Below, piece after piece: positions 43,082 through 52,091 of a stretch of 64,000 nucleotides of DNA. The position numbers were made by a program, and so were the translations under genes. The DNA is from Moorena producens 3L (GTDB lineage: Bacteria > Cyanobacteriota > Cyanobacteriia > Cyanobacteriales > Coleofasciculaceae). How positions within the stretch are numbered: the stretch's first letter is position 1; each line of letters opens with the position of its first letter. The stretch spans positions 24,901 through 88,900 of the forward strand of contig NZ_GL890939.1 in the NCBI RefSeq assembly GCF_000211815.1, read 5' to 3'. The notes under the pieces are model-generated. The model was given only the letters and a program-made list of their open reading frames with translations, did no database searches and was not told the DNA's origin.

Positions 43082-43738
43082 TTAGTTATTAACTTCATCA
43101 GTTACTTCCTCCTTGAAAGAATTAGAAGCAAAAAGACCGCGTCCCACTTTTTTCCACCTCCCTTCTTTTGCACCTCGACGCAATTCCGTAGACAAGGAGT
43201 TTTTAGCACGGAGTTGCTCATCATCAGATTTGGCATCAAATAGTCTGCTGACAATCTGTTCTCGGTTAACCGGAGCAGCAAAGTTATCTAAGATAATCTC
43301 TACCGCTTCCCAGAAGGTTTTACCTCTAAATTCTGGATATAACATATCTCTGGGATTGCGCTTATCACCCTCCTCATCCTCTTGGTTTTTTATTTGGTTT
43401 TCTTCAAATGATTTCTCCTCTAATTCATCATCAAAAAAATTGACTTTGCCGACATTGCTATTTGAATTTACAGTGGTATCTTGTTCAGACAAATGATTGC
43501 TATTGACCTCATTTTTTTCCTGCAAGGCTATCGCTATGTCCGCTACCATATCAATATCATTGCTGGATAGTTCTGCTTCAAGCTTATCCTTAAAATAGGC
43601 AACATTTGCCCGCTTTTGCTCGACTAAATTATTTAATTTAAGAAGGTTTGCTTCCGCTTCAGCAAGTTCTTGCTGGGTTTGTTTTAGCCGATCTTTGATC
43701 CAATTAATATGGTCTTCTTGAGCAGATTTAATATTCAT
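43082..43738 (-). CDS. Coiled-coil protein with C-terminal winged-helix-like domain
   Basis: A 218-residue protein. Residues 5-58 form a probable coiled coil (KDRLKQTQQELAEAEANLLK and following). Residues about 75-130 are acidic and low in complexity. The C-terminal 80 residues (YPEFRGKTFWEAVEIILDNF, PVNREQIVSRLF, LSTELRRGAKEGRWKKVGRG) look like a HARE-HTH-type winged helix, found in proteins linked to restriction and chromatin functions. The precise role is unknown. It stands alone upstream of the xisHI block on the same strand. Confidence 0.7.
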   Translation of the reverse strand: MNIKSAQEDHINWIKDRLKQTQQELAEAEANLLKLNNLVEQKRANVAYFKDKLEAELSSNDIDMVADIAIALQEKNEVNSNHLSEQDTTVNSNSNVGKVNFFDDELEEKSFEENQIKNQEDEEGDKRNPRDMLYPEFRGKTFWEAVEIILDNFAAPVNREQIVSRLFDAKSDDEQLRAKNSLSTELRRGAKEGRWKKVGRGLFASNSFKEEVTDEVNN

Positions 43739-45039
43739 GGTTGTGAGCTGAATGTTTTTTTATCAAGCTTTTACGGAAAGTATACCAGTCTTTTTTTAGT
43801 TTTGGCAATCGAGCAAAAAATCAATAAAAATAACAAATAGTTATTTTGCTCAACCCCTTAGTATCCTTCTGTCCCAATCCTGCTAAAGAAAGGTAGTCAC
43901 AAGTACAGGACTTAGGCAAAACTGGTCAACAAATCCTATAAATAGTAGGATGCATTAATAAAAACCGCTACAGGTAGGGTTGCTGGGGAAGTCCTGACTC
44001 TTATGAGTATGTAATAGGATTGCCTGTTTGCCTGCGCTGCGCTCTACCTTAAAACGCGATCGCTCAATCACTTTTAGTTATTTATATATAACTAATTAAT
44101 AAACTATGAACCCAGAAGACTTTGAGGATAGCTCTATTGTACTTAAGTTTCATGTGTCACAAGAGAGTATCAAGTTTCCCAAGACTTACCCAGTAGATCT
44201 ACCTGTAGAGTGTGTGATTAACCCACCCTACTACTGATAGAGTTTCGTCTCTAGTTTGGCGTCAGTCCTTTACCTCAACGGCTTTTTGCTGACTTCTGGC
44301 TCCTAATCAAGACTTCGAGCATAACCAGTCCAAGATCCTCTATCTGCTTCTTCTGTGCAAGTCAGTCCAGCTGTCGATGCAGTGTTAATCAATAGTTACC
44401 TAATATCCTTGATTAATTTTAACGTATAACGCCCCCTATGTAACTTTAAATCCAGCTCTAATTTAGATGAACTAGTTAATTGTTTGCTATAACTAAAAAA
44501 AATCTGTGATCAGAGCTGCTGTTACCTTGTTACAAAATTAATCTGTCGTCTGATTTTAATAGTTAATATTAGCTATATAAATAAACCTGATTTTTTGCTG
44601 AGTATCACCTAAATTTAGCCTTAAAATTAAGCAAAAGTATTCTTATTAAATTTAAATTAGTTTCACTAGCTTTAGCTCCCAAAAACTATTGTATGATGAT
44701 CATCAACAAGCAATTGATACTGCAATTGTTTGTTGGCCACTCTCTAGAAAGCTGATCGCCCTAGGCTGAAGGCTAAATGCTTAACTGCCTTCAGCCGTCA
44801 GCCGTCAGCCGTTAGCCGTCAGCTTTTAGGTCACCCTAAACGAACAGCCGTAAACTGAGGTAACAGAGATTAAACCAATGCTTACTTGTTTTATTCAAAA
44901 GCTGTGCGCTTAGCGTGCGCATAAGCTGATAGCTGATAGCTGATAGCTGATAGCTTACCTGTAAACTTATAAACTTTTGTTAATTTCATTACCCAACAAG
45001 CTATTTAAGATAACCATATCTGTAGATAATTTGATTACT
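43739..45039. other. 1.3-kb region without a convincing gene
   Basis: It contains a 43-codon frame (44106-44237) that reads MNPEDFEDSSIVLKFHVSQE and ends CVINPPYY, with no ribosome site; I regard it as a weak candidate only. The remainder includes AT-rich DNA (44400-44700) and heptamer/hairpin repeats (CAGCCGTCAGCCGT at about 44797-44825, TGATAGC units at 44930-44955). Confidence 0.6.
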
Positions 45040-45852
45040 ATGTCTCAAGTTCAAGTGCAACGCTCCCAACTCATGATAAGTACAAGAAGAAGCAGTCAAT
45101 CTCGTCCCCGAAACGTCATGAAGGGTTTAAAGTTAGTTTCATTAACATTACTGGCAATGGTGATGGTACTGGTGGTACATGCTGAGCCGAGTTTCGCACA
45201 GGAATCCGCTAGTAGTGGAGGATTCAATCCCCAAGAAATATTGCGCAATGCTTTGCAGTGGATTGATAGTCTCGGACCCATCGGAGCGATCGCATTTATC
45301 GCAATCTATATCATTGCTGCCGTAGCATTTTTGCCTGGGTCTATCCTAACCCTAGGGGCTGGGGTAGTATTTGGTGTTTTCTTAGGCTCAATCTATGTGT
45401 TCATCGGAGCCACTATCGGAGCCACGGCTGCTTTTCTGGTTGGACGTTATCTAGCTAGGGACTGGATTGCTCAAAAAATTGCTGGAAATGATAAATTTAG
45501 TGCCATTGATGAAGCAGTAGGTCAGGAAGGATTGAAAATTGTGTTCTTGACTCGACTATCTCCGGTATTTCCCTTCAATCTCTTAAACTATGCCTATGGT
45601 CTAACTGGGGTTTCGCTGAAAGACTACGTCTTAGGCTCCTTTGGCATGATTCCAGGAACATTAATGTACGTTTACATCGGTTCTCTGGCTGGAGACCTGG
45701 CCACTCTTGGTAGTGGTGACGCACCCACCAATCCCACTGTCCAGTGGGCAATTCGGATTATTGGTTTTATCGCCACTGTGGCAATAACACTTTTTATTAC
45801 TAATCTGGCTAAGAAGGCTTTAGACAAAAGAGTTTCTAAGGAAACAGTTTAG
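45040..45852 (+). CDS. TVP38/TMEM64-family membrane protein (VTT domain)
   Basis: About 270 residues from ATG 45040 (MSQVQVQRSQLMI). After a first hydrophobic segment (LVSLTLLAMVMVLVVHAEPS) comes the VTT/SNARE-associated domain: IAAVAFLPGSILTLGAGVVF, GATIGATAAFLVGRYLARDW and IVFLTRLSPVFPFNLLNYAY (the conserved R-x-SP-x-P/N motif). Related DedA and VTT proteins move or scramble lipids. The gene is followed by a mercuric-reductase-like gene, a pairing often seen in bacteria; the link is inferred. Confidence 0.88.
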   Translation: MSQVQVQRSQLMISTRRSSQSRPRNVMKGLKLVSLTLLAMVMVLVVHAEPSFAQESASSGGFNPQEILRNALQWIDSLGPIGAIAFIAIYIIAAVAFLPGSILTLGAGVVFGVFLGSIYVFIGATIGATAAFLVGRYLARDWIAQKIAGNDKFSAIDEAVGQEGLKIVFLTRLSPVFPFNLLNYAYGLTGVSLKDYVLGSFGMIPGTLMYVYIGSLAGDLATLGSGDAPTNPTVQWAIRIIGFIATVAITLFITNLAKKALDKRVSKETV

Positions 45853-46210
45853 AAGGTTAACAAGTTGAAGGTTAGCAGGTTTAAGGTTAGGAGGTTGAAG
45901 GTTGTTCGCGTAGCGTGGCCTTTTGGCCAAGGTTGAAGGTTATAGGTTAGGAAGTTGAAGGTTGTTCGCGTAGCGTGGCCTTTTGGCCAAGGTTGAAGGT
46001 TGTTCGCGTAGCGTGGCCTTTTGGCCAAGGTTTAAGGTTAGGAAGTTTAAGGTTAGCAGGTTAAAGTTAAAGGTTATAGGTTATAGGGATCCGTTTAGGA
46101 ATTGTAATAATTTTTGTTCCCGATTCCCGATTCCCGATTCCCGATTTCCGACTCCCGACTCCCGATTCCCGACTCCCGATTCCCGACTCCCGACTCCCTA
46201 CTCCCTAATC
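45853..46210. repeat. Spacer with three GTTCGCGTAGCGTGGCC repeats and heptamers
   Basis: Three near-identical copies of a unit containing TTCGCGTAGCGTGGCC and TTTTGGCCAAGG lie near 45903-45933, 45963-45993 and 46000-46030, among GTTGAAG/GGTTAGG units. CCCGATT/CCCGACT heptamers fill 46115-46207. No gene is seen. Confidence 0.88.
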
Positions 46211-46256
46211 CCTAAAAAAATAATCTAATTTTGAACTATCAAAGGAGTTATTATAA

Positions 46257-47810
46257 ATGTCAAGTTCTCAATACCAAAGAGTTACTGTCCCACCCATGGA
46301 TGAGTATAACCAGAGGTTGGTTAACTACGTTCATCCAGGGGATTGGGTTAATCCGAAACCTGTTGATTGTTATGACTTAGTAGTTATTGGTGCTGGTACA
46401 GCTGGATTAGTTACAGCAGCAGGTGCAGCAGGTATCGGTGTTGGTTTGAAGGTGGCGTTGATTGAACGGCATTTGATGGGTGGGGATTGTTTAAATGTAG
46501 GTTGTGTCCCCTCCAAGTGTTTGATTCGGTCATCTCGGGTAGTGGCTGAGATGCGCAATGCCGGAGCCTTTGGGGTTAAAGTTCCAGATAATATTGAAGT
46601 AGACTTCCCCGCAGTGATGGAACGGATGCGTCGGCTACGGGCAGGGATTAGCCATCACGATTCTGCTCAACGCTTTAAAGATACCTATGGTATTGATATA
46701 TTTTTAGGCAATGGTCGGTTTACCGGTGAGGATACCATTGAAGTAAACGATACTACCCTCAAGTTTAAGAAAGCGGTAATTGCTACAGGAGCAAGAGCAG
46801 TGCGACCCCGAGTTGAGGGCATGGAAGAGGCGGGGTATCTCACCAATGAAACGGTATTTTCTCTGACAGAACGTCCCAATCGACTAGCTGTTATTGGTGG
46901 CGGTCCAATTGGGTGTGAATTAGCTCAGTCTTTCCGCCGTTTAGGTTGTGAAGTAGTGCTGTTTCATCGCGGTTCTCACATTTTAAATAAAGAAGATGCT
47001 GACGCCGCCGATATTGTTCAAAAAGTCTTTTTAAAAGAAGGTATCCGTTTAGTCCTGGGTGCCCAATTGAACCGGGTCGAGAAGACAGAGGCAGGTAAAA
47101 CCTTACACTTCAATAGCTGCACTGGTTTGGAAGAGTCGGTCACAGTAGATGAAATTTTGATTGGTGCTGGACGTGCGCCCAATGTAGAAGGGTTAAATTT
47201 GGAACTGGTCGGGGTAGAGTATGACCAGCGTAAAGGAGTTAAGGTGAATGATTACCTTGAAACTACCAATCCCAAAATTTATGCTGCTGGTGATATTTGC
47301 ATGGACTGGAAGTTTACCCATGCAGCGGATTCAGCAGCACGGATTGTGATTAAGAATACTCTATTTTCTCCCTTTGGCTTCGGTAAATATAAACTGAGTA
47401 ATTTGGTTATGCCTTGGGCAACCTATACTGATCCAGAAATTGCCCATGTGGGGATGTATGAACATGAAGCTCAAGCCAAAGGGTTTAATGTTAATACGAT
47501 TAAAATTCCCTTTAGTACTGTAGACCGAGCGATCGCAGATGGCGAAGAAGAGGGATTTGTTAAAATTCACCACAAGAAAGGGTCAGATCAAATCCTGGGA
47601 GCAACTATTGTGGCAACTCATGCAGGGGAAATGATTTCTGAAGTGACTACAGCAATTGTCCATAAGATTGGTTTGAGTAAGCTTTCGAGCGTAATTCATC
47701 CCTATCCAACTCAAGCAGAAGGAATTAAAAAAGCGGCAGATGCCTATCGCCGTACCCTCTTAACACCAAGAACTAAAACATTTTTAGAATTCCTGACTAA
47801 GCTTTCTTAG
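46257..47810 (+). CDS. Mercuric reductase-like FAD-dependent disulfide oxidoreductase
   Basis: A 517-residue flavoprotein. FAD motif YDLVVIGAGTAGLVTAAGAA (about 39-58), redox pair Cys78 and Cys83 in GGDCLNVGCVPSK, NAD(P)H motif LAVIGGGPIGCELAQSFRR, second FAD motif YAAGDICMDWKFTHAA, and dimer-domain HPYPTQAEGIKKAADA, where the active-site His lies. It lacks the N-terminal heavy-metal domain and the C-terminal vicinal Cys pair of true MerA, so mercury reduction is doubtful. It may act on another disulfide or in membrane-linked redox work with the TVP38-like protein upstream. AAAGGAG before the ATG supports the start. Confidence 0.9.
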   Translation: MSSSQYQRVTVPPMDEYNQRLVNYVHPGDWVNPKPVDCYDLVVIGAGTAGLVTAAGAAGIGVGLKVALIERHLMGGDCLNVGCVPSKCLIRSSRVVAEMRNAGAFGVKVPDNIEVDFPAVMERMRRLRAGISHHDSAQRFKDTYGIDIFLGNGRFTGEDTIEVNDTTLKFKKAVIATGARAVRPRVEGMEEAGYLTNETVFSLTERPNRLAVIGGGPIGCELAQSFRRLGCEVVLFHRGSHILNKEDADAADIVQKVFLKEGIRLVLGAQLNRVEKTEAGKTLHFNSCTGLEESVTVDEILIGAGRAPNVEGLNLELVGVEYDQRKGVKVNDYLETTNPKIYAAGDICMDWKFTHAADSAARIVIKNTLFSPFGFGKYKLSNLVMPWATYTDPEIAHVGMYEHEAQAKGFNVNTIKIPFSTVDRAIADGEEEGFVKIHHKKGSDQILGATIVATHAGEMISEVTTAIVHKIGLSKLSSVIHPYPTQAEGIKKAADAYRRTLLTPRTKTFLEFLTKLS

Positions 47811-47821
47811 GGAAAAAGGAG

Positions 47822-47858
47822 CGTTGCTTAATCATTCCATGATTAAGCAACGGCGTTT
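47822..47858 (+). terminator. Strong terminator hairpin after the flavoprotein gene
   Basis: CGTTGCTTAATCA-TTCCA-TGATTAAGCAACG forms a 13-bp perfect stem with a 5-base loop, followed by GCGTTTTAT. It begins 12 bases after the stop codon. Confidence 0.85.
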
Positions 47859-47909
47859 TATCTGGAGATGATTGCCAGTAGGCATCTAGGAAGCTAAATC
47901 TTGAGTAAA

Positions 47910-48284
47910 TCAGGAAACAACCCTACCATCAGGCATAACCGTACCCCATACTTCTGCATCCTTCCAGTCTACTTCAGCGAGATCCCCACCCTTGAAATTG
48001 GCAGCTCTCAAATCTGCTCCACTTAGGTTTGCTCCAGCAAGTTTCGCTCGACCTAGATTTGCCCTGTGAAGCTTGGCATCAGTCAAATTAGCTTTTTCCA
48101 ATCCCGCACAACGCAACTTAGCCCCACTCAAATCAGCTCGGCTCAGGTTAGCCCCGCTTAAATCTGCTCGACTCAGATTCACACCACTAAGGTTGATACC
48201 ACTCAGATTAGCTTGAACTAGGTTGATAGCACAAAAATCTCGTTCCCCTGCTGCATACCTTTCTTGGAGTTCTTTGCTATTCAT
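47910..48284 (-). CDS. Pentapeptide-repeat protein
   Basis: A 124-residue protein made almost wholly of A(D/N)LSx-type pentapeptides: QANLSGINLSGVNLSRADLS, GANLSRADLSGAKLRCAGLE and LHRANLGRAKLAGANLSGAD. This composition folds as a right-handed quadrilateral beta helix. Such proteins are numerous in cyanobacteria and mostly without known function; some mimic DNA and bind gyrase. It ends VDWKDAEVWGTVMPDGRVVS. It stands alone, convergent with the flavoprotein gene. Confidence 0.93.
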   Translation of the reverse strand: MNSKELQERYAAGERDFCAINLVQANLSGINLSGVNLSRADLSGANLSRADLSGAKLRCAGLEKANLTDAKLHRANLGRAKLAGANLSGADLRAANFKGGDLAEVDWKDAEVWGTVMPDGRVVS

Positions 48285-48520
48285 GTCGCCTTACCCCGAT
48301 TTTACTTTAGTTAAAGGTTTCTATTAAAGAGAGTAAAAATATTGCCCAACGTGACAAACTCAAACATTTTTTTTTCATAGCTAATAAACGCACAAAAGTG
48401 CCTGTGTACTAACAGTTTCACAGTCATCTTTGTAATTTAACTACAATTACTAGTTATTTATAGGGTGCATATCAATACCTGAAATTAGGCAAAAATCATA
48501 ATAAAATTCCTACAATAATC

Positions 48521-48585
48521 ACACTCCTCACAACCACACTCCTCACAACCACACTCCTCACAACCACACTCCTCACAACCACACT
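48521..48585. repeat. 15-bp tandem repeat
   Basis: Four perfect copies plus a partial copy of ACACTCCTCACAACC. It is the only clear 15-bp array in the spacer 48285-48793, which has no gene. Confidence 0.93.
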
Positions 48586-48608
48586 TACTTTATTGTTTAG
48601 AAAGATGA

Positions 48609-48748
48609 GATGGGGTGCATCTCATATTTGTAAAAAAGTTGTGTAGGGTGCGTTAGGGGGGGCTCATTTTCCGCTTCGTAGCCAGGCTTTGGATAGCCCG
48701 CCCCGTAACGCACCACCGTGTCAAACAGCAAAAATGAGATGCACCCGA
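48609..48748. repeat. Foldback (MITE-like) repeat, copy D
   Basis: Outer arms GATGGGGTGCATCTCA and TGAGATGCACCCGATG enclose inner arms GTGCGTTAGGGGGGGCT and GCCCGCCCCGTAACGCAC. It is the most complete copy of the family, in inverse orientation to copy A at 11146-11256. Confidence 0.9.
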
Positions 48749-48793
48749 TGAGATGCTCCCTATCTAGAATTTTATTTTGCTCACCAATCCCGT

Positions 48794-49438
48794 TTATAAA
48801 TAAAGTTTGCGAAGCTTATTGAGTGCTCGAAACTTTTTTTGCCGAATATTTTCTGCCGTATACCGGGGATAGCCCTTATGTTCTAAATGACTGGCAATTT
48901 CAGCACAGGAAAGCTTTTTAAAATAGAACAACTCCAAAATTTCTGAGTCTTGATCAGGAAGTTGTGTTATCTTCTCCCATACTTCCACGTTCTCTATATA
49001 CTGCATAGGGTGAGTGTGACGGGCAAATGGAAGCACATTACTCTGACCAATCGAGAGTGAACTTTCCCACTGTTGGGAACTAATATCTAAAAACCTCTTA
49101 TGATCACGGTGGAGTCCCCTTATGTAATTCAAGATAACTTTTCGGACCCAAGCTTTTGGATTAATAATTGGCTCTCTTAATTCACCCTTAATTATAACCA
49201 GGTAAAGTCCCTCATCAACGTCTAAATAGGACTCTAGTTTCCCGGATTCGATTAGTTTTTGGACAAGTAAAAAGACATCGTTTATAATGTCTTTATGGGT
49301 ATACTTGCTATTAAGATTAAATTGGCACAGCCAAACTTTTATTTTAATCGATAGTGAATCTAAAAGGTTGGCAAGTTCTTCCTGTTCCATCATTTCACCC
49401 TGATCGGAGCAATTTTGATCTGTTTGGGGTTTTAGCAT
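48794..49438 (-). CDS. Sigma-70 family (ECF-like) RNA polymerase sigma factor
   Basis: About 214 residues from ATG 49438 (MLKPQTDQN), which has an AGGA box upstream. A region 2-like part is present (HKDIINDVFLLVQKLIE, NPKAWVRKVILNYIRGLHRD). Region 4 is clear: TQLPDQDSEILELFYFKKLS, CAEIASHLEHKGYPRYTAEN and IRQKKFRALNKLRKLYL, a helix-turn-helix for the -35 element. It therefore directs polymerase to a special promoter set. The gene lies 142 bp downstream of a CDO-like cupin gene on the same strand. No membrane anti-sigma gene is seen nearby, so the cupin could be a partner. Confidence 0.85.
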   Translation of the reverse strand: MLKPQTDQNCSDQGEMMEQEELANLLDSLSIKIKVWLCQFNLNSKYTHKDIINDVFLLVQKLIESGKLESYLDVDEGLYLVIIKGELREPIINPKAWVRKVILNYIRGLHRDHKRFLDISSQQWESSLSIGQSNVLPFARHTHPMQYIENVEVWEKITQLPDQDSEILELFYFKKLSCAEIASHLEHKGYPRYTAENIRQKKFRALNKLRKLYL

Positions 49439-49580
49439 TTGAATTGTTTTCCTGATAATGCACACTGGTGTAAATGAAATCACTTATATCGTCGTCGATA
49501 GGGCAGGCTAGAAAAATATTTTCTGCTCTGCCCAATAACAAAAAGCTAGACTAAATTGTGATCAGCAAGCGCCAAGCCGA

Positions 49581-50399
49581 TCATTTTCGCCTATCAACTA
49601 AATCAGGACGAGACTTATCCGGTTCACAATTTTCTAAGGGTTCACAGGATATAAGTCTTTGTTTGAAGAACCGAACATGCACAGTAACGAGTCTCTCTTG
49701 AGACTCGTTAGCAAGCTGGTGAGTCTGATGAAATCCAACGCAGACTAACTGACCTTCTATGAACTTTTTCTCGTCCTTTGTTCGGTAGCCCTGTTTTCCG
49801 TGCAAGTGCTCCACTGGATCATAAAAGCGGTGGGTAAGGGTTCCTTTGTAGACACGGATTATGGTAATTTTATCTTCGTGGACATGTATTTGTGAAAACT
49901 GACCCGGCTCCCAAGAAATAACAGAAATATTACCAAAAGGGGTCGTACAAACTAAGTGGGTATGGTAGTCACTCTTTTTAAAACTAATAGATTGCTCGAT
50001 TAGCTTTTTACTCAAATTAAGCTTCACCGCAAGGTCTTTGAACCTCTCCATACTCATTTCTTGGGGCGCTATGGCATTTACCTGATAGATAAACTCTTCT
50101 AGGGAAAGGAGACCAGAGCAACCTGAAGAGGGAGAAGACTGCAAGGACTGGCTGATCAGCTGATCTACCTTGTCAATGCACTGGTCAAACTGCAGATCTA
50201 ATACTGCCAGCTCAAACATTTGTGCCATTCTCTTACCATCTTCTTGGGCAAGCTCTTTTTGAGTCGCGAGCTGGTAATACTCTTGAACCAACTCAAAAAG
50301 CTCTGGCTGTTCCGGAAGATTATCTGGCTCACAGACTTCTCGCACTATTGTTTTGAGTTGTTCTTTGGAATCTTCTAAAATTTCACATTGACTAAACAT
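49581..50399 (-). CDS. Cysteine dioxygenase-like cupin protein
   Basis: A 272-residue protein. The N-terminal 125 residues are mainly helical (LFELVQEYYQLATQKELAQE, MAQMFELAVLDLQFDQCIDK). The C-terminal half is a cupin of the cysteine-dioxygenase type: CTTPFGNISVISWEPGQFS, QIHVHEDKITIIRVYKG with two His ligands, and VCVGFHQTHQLANES with the third. True CDO adds O2 to the thiol of cysteine. Here the helical extension and the downstream sigma factor raise the possibility of a sensory role; that is inference. The ATG at 50399 opens MFSQCEILEDSKEQ. Confidence 0.8.
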   Translation of the reverse strand: MFSQCEILEDSKEQLKTIVREVCEPDNLPEQPELFELVQEYYQLATQKELAQEDGKRMAQMFELAVLDLQFDQCIDKVDQLISQSLQSSPSSGCSGLLSLEEFIYQVNAIAPQEMSMERFKDLAVKLNLSKKLIEQSISFKKSDYHTHLVCTTPFGNISVISWEPGQFSQIHVHEDKITIIRVYKGTLTHRFYDPVEHLHGKQGYRTKDEKKFIEGQLVCVGFHQTHQLANESQERLVTVHVRFFKQRLISCEPLENCEPDKSRPDLVDRRK

Positions 50400-50826
50400 A
50401 GTGACAAACTTCCAGGTATCTAATAGGCGTTCCTTGATCTACTTTTCAAAAGCGCTTGCTCTTGGAAAGCTTGGTTTCTATAAATAAGAGACCACAGGAA
50501 GCGAAACGTGACGCAGAGTTTTGTAAAGAATTATTACGGGTTATCACCACAGGTGCTGGCTAAAAACCAATACCGCCCCTCACCACCCATTCCACTGCTC
50601 CCTACCATAACGATAACTGCGCCTGTTCATAGCTAGCCATTCAGTTTTATCCAAAGATTCAGCAATGCCGAGAAAGCTAAAAACCAAAAGCAAAGAGGGT
50701 TTTAAGGGATGCAGTCCCTACTCCCGACTCCCGACTCCCGACTCCCGACTCCCTACTCCCTTAGCAATAGATAGTATAAAAAAAATACCATGGCCGTTGG
50801 CCACGCTAAACGAACAGAGGAAAACT
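50400..50826. other. Divergent spacer with repeats
   Basis: It separates the cupin gene from the divergent reductase gene. It contains TTATCCAAAGATTCAGCAAT (dispersed), CCCGACT heptamers (50715-50761), and TGGCCGTTGGCCACGCTAAA, a relative of the GCGTAGCGTGGCC family, just before the reductase ribosome site. The reductase frame is open upstream for 54 codons, but only through these repeats. Confidence 0.7.
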
Positions 50827-51768
50827 ATGGCAACAGGGATGCTCGTTAACGGAAAATGGACTAACGAAGTCTATCAGCAAGACCCCCAAGGGCGATTCAT
50901 GCGTAATCCCACCAAGTTCCGTAATTGGATTCGTGCTGATGGCTCCACAGACTATAAACCAGCCTCTGGACGCTACCATCTCTACATTTCCTATGCTTGT
51001 CCCTGGGCGCACCGCACTCTGATTATGCGAACCTTAAAGGGATTGGAGGAAGCGATTACCCTGTCTATTGTTGACCCATTGATGGATAAAGATGGATGGG
51101 AATTTTCCGATGGGCCTGGTTGTATCCCTGATACAGTAAATGGTGCTCGCTATCTGCGGGAAGTTTATATAAAAGCTGACCCTAACTGTACCGGACGGGT
51201 AACGGTTCCAGTACTTTGGGATAAGGAAACTGGCACGATTGTTAATAATGAATCCCGTGAAATTATTCGGATGTTTGACATAGAGTTCGACGGGATTGCT
51301 CAGTCGGATATCAGCTTTTATCCGGAGAATTTACGAGAAGAGATTGATAAAACCATTGATGCCATTTACCAACCTATTAATAATGGTGTTTATCGAGCAG
51401 GATTCGCTACTACTCAGCAAGCTTATGAAGAAGGAGTAACTGACCTCTTTGATGCCCTTGACTATTGGGAAGGGGTGTTAGGTAAACAGCGTTATCTCTG
51501 TGGCGATCGCATTACAGAAGCCGATTGGTGTATGTTTACCACTCTGCTACGCTTTGATTCAGTTTACTATTTCCATTTCAAATGTAATTGGCAACGAATT
51601 CTGGATTATCCCAATTTGTGGAATTATCTCAAAGACCTTTATCATCAGCCAGGGGTAAAGGAAACCTGTAATATTGACCACATTAAGCAGCATTATTATA
51701 GGAGTCATCCCTTTATTAATCCCTCTGGTATTGTTCCAAAAGGACCACAAATTAGTTTTAGTGATTAA
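50827..51768 (+). CDS. Glutathionyl-hydroquinone reductase (Xi-class GST)
   Basis: About 313 residues from ATG 50827 (MATGMLVNGKWTNE), preceded by AGAGGAAA. The N-terminal thioredoxin-fold domain has the catalytic Cys58 in YISYACPWAHRTLI. DGWEFSDGPGCIPDTVNGAR, RVTVPVLWDKETGTIVNNES and the helical C-terminal domain (CGDRITEADWCMFTTLLRFD, LWNYLKDLYHQPGVKETCNI) are all typical of the YqjG/ECM4 group. It removes glutathione from glutathionyl-hydroquinones and so recycles quinones. It stands alone, and the spacer downstream is entirely repeats. Confidence 0.94.
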   Translation: MATGMLVNGKWTNEVYQQDPQGRFMRNPTKFRNWIRADGSTDYKPASGRYHLYISYACPWAHRTLIMRTLKGLEEAITLSIVDPLMDKDGWEFSDGPGCIPDTVNGARYLREVYIKADPNCTGRVTVPVLWDKETGTIVNNESREIIRMFDIEFDGIAQSDISFYPENLREEIDKTIDAIYQPINNGVYRAGFATTQQAYEEGVTDLFDALDYWEGVLGKQRYLCGDRITEADWCMFTTLLRFDSVYYFHFKCNWQRILDYPNLWNYLKDLYHQPGVKETCNIDHIKQHYYRSHPFINPSGIVPKGPQISFSD

Positions 51769-52079
51769 GGCTATCAGCCATAAGCTATCAGCCATAAGCT
51801 ATCAGCTATCAGCTATTAGCGATCAGTTATCAGCTATCAGTTATCAGCTATCAGCCATCAGCTATCAGCTATTGGCTATCAGCTATCAGCCATCAGCTAT
51901 CAGCTATCAGCTATCAGTTATCAGCCAAAGGTCTGTGGCCAAGCTACACTGAACACCTTTTGAATAAAATAAGCTGACGGCTGACGGCTGACGGCTGACG
52001 GCTGACGGCTGACCGCTGACGGCTGACGGCTGACCGCTGACCACTGACCACTGACCACTGACCGCTGACCGCTGATAGC
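51769..52079. repeat. Long heptamer arrays (GCTATCA and GCTGACG/GACCGCT)
   Basis: GCTATCA units and variants run from about 51772 to 51925. A GTCTGTGGCCAAGCTACACT unit follows (51931-51953), then GCTGACG and CTGACCG/CTGACCA units (51975-52078) ending beside the stop codon of the next minus-strand gene. No gene is seen. Confidence 0.93.
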
Positions 52080-52091
52080 TTACGTGTTAAC

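Noticed and set aside
44106..44237. 43-codon frame ending CVINPPYY, considered as a precursor peptide or methylase fragment
   Set aside because: No ribosome site, no neighbouring processing genes and no methylase sequence around the NPPY-like end.
46257..47810. True mercuric reductase (merA) with mercury resistance
   Set aside because: No heavy-metal-binding N-terminal domain, no C-terminal Cys pair and no mer genes nearby; called only MerA-like.
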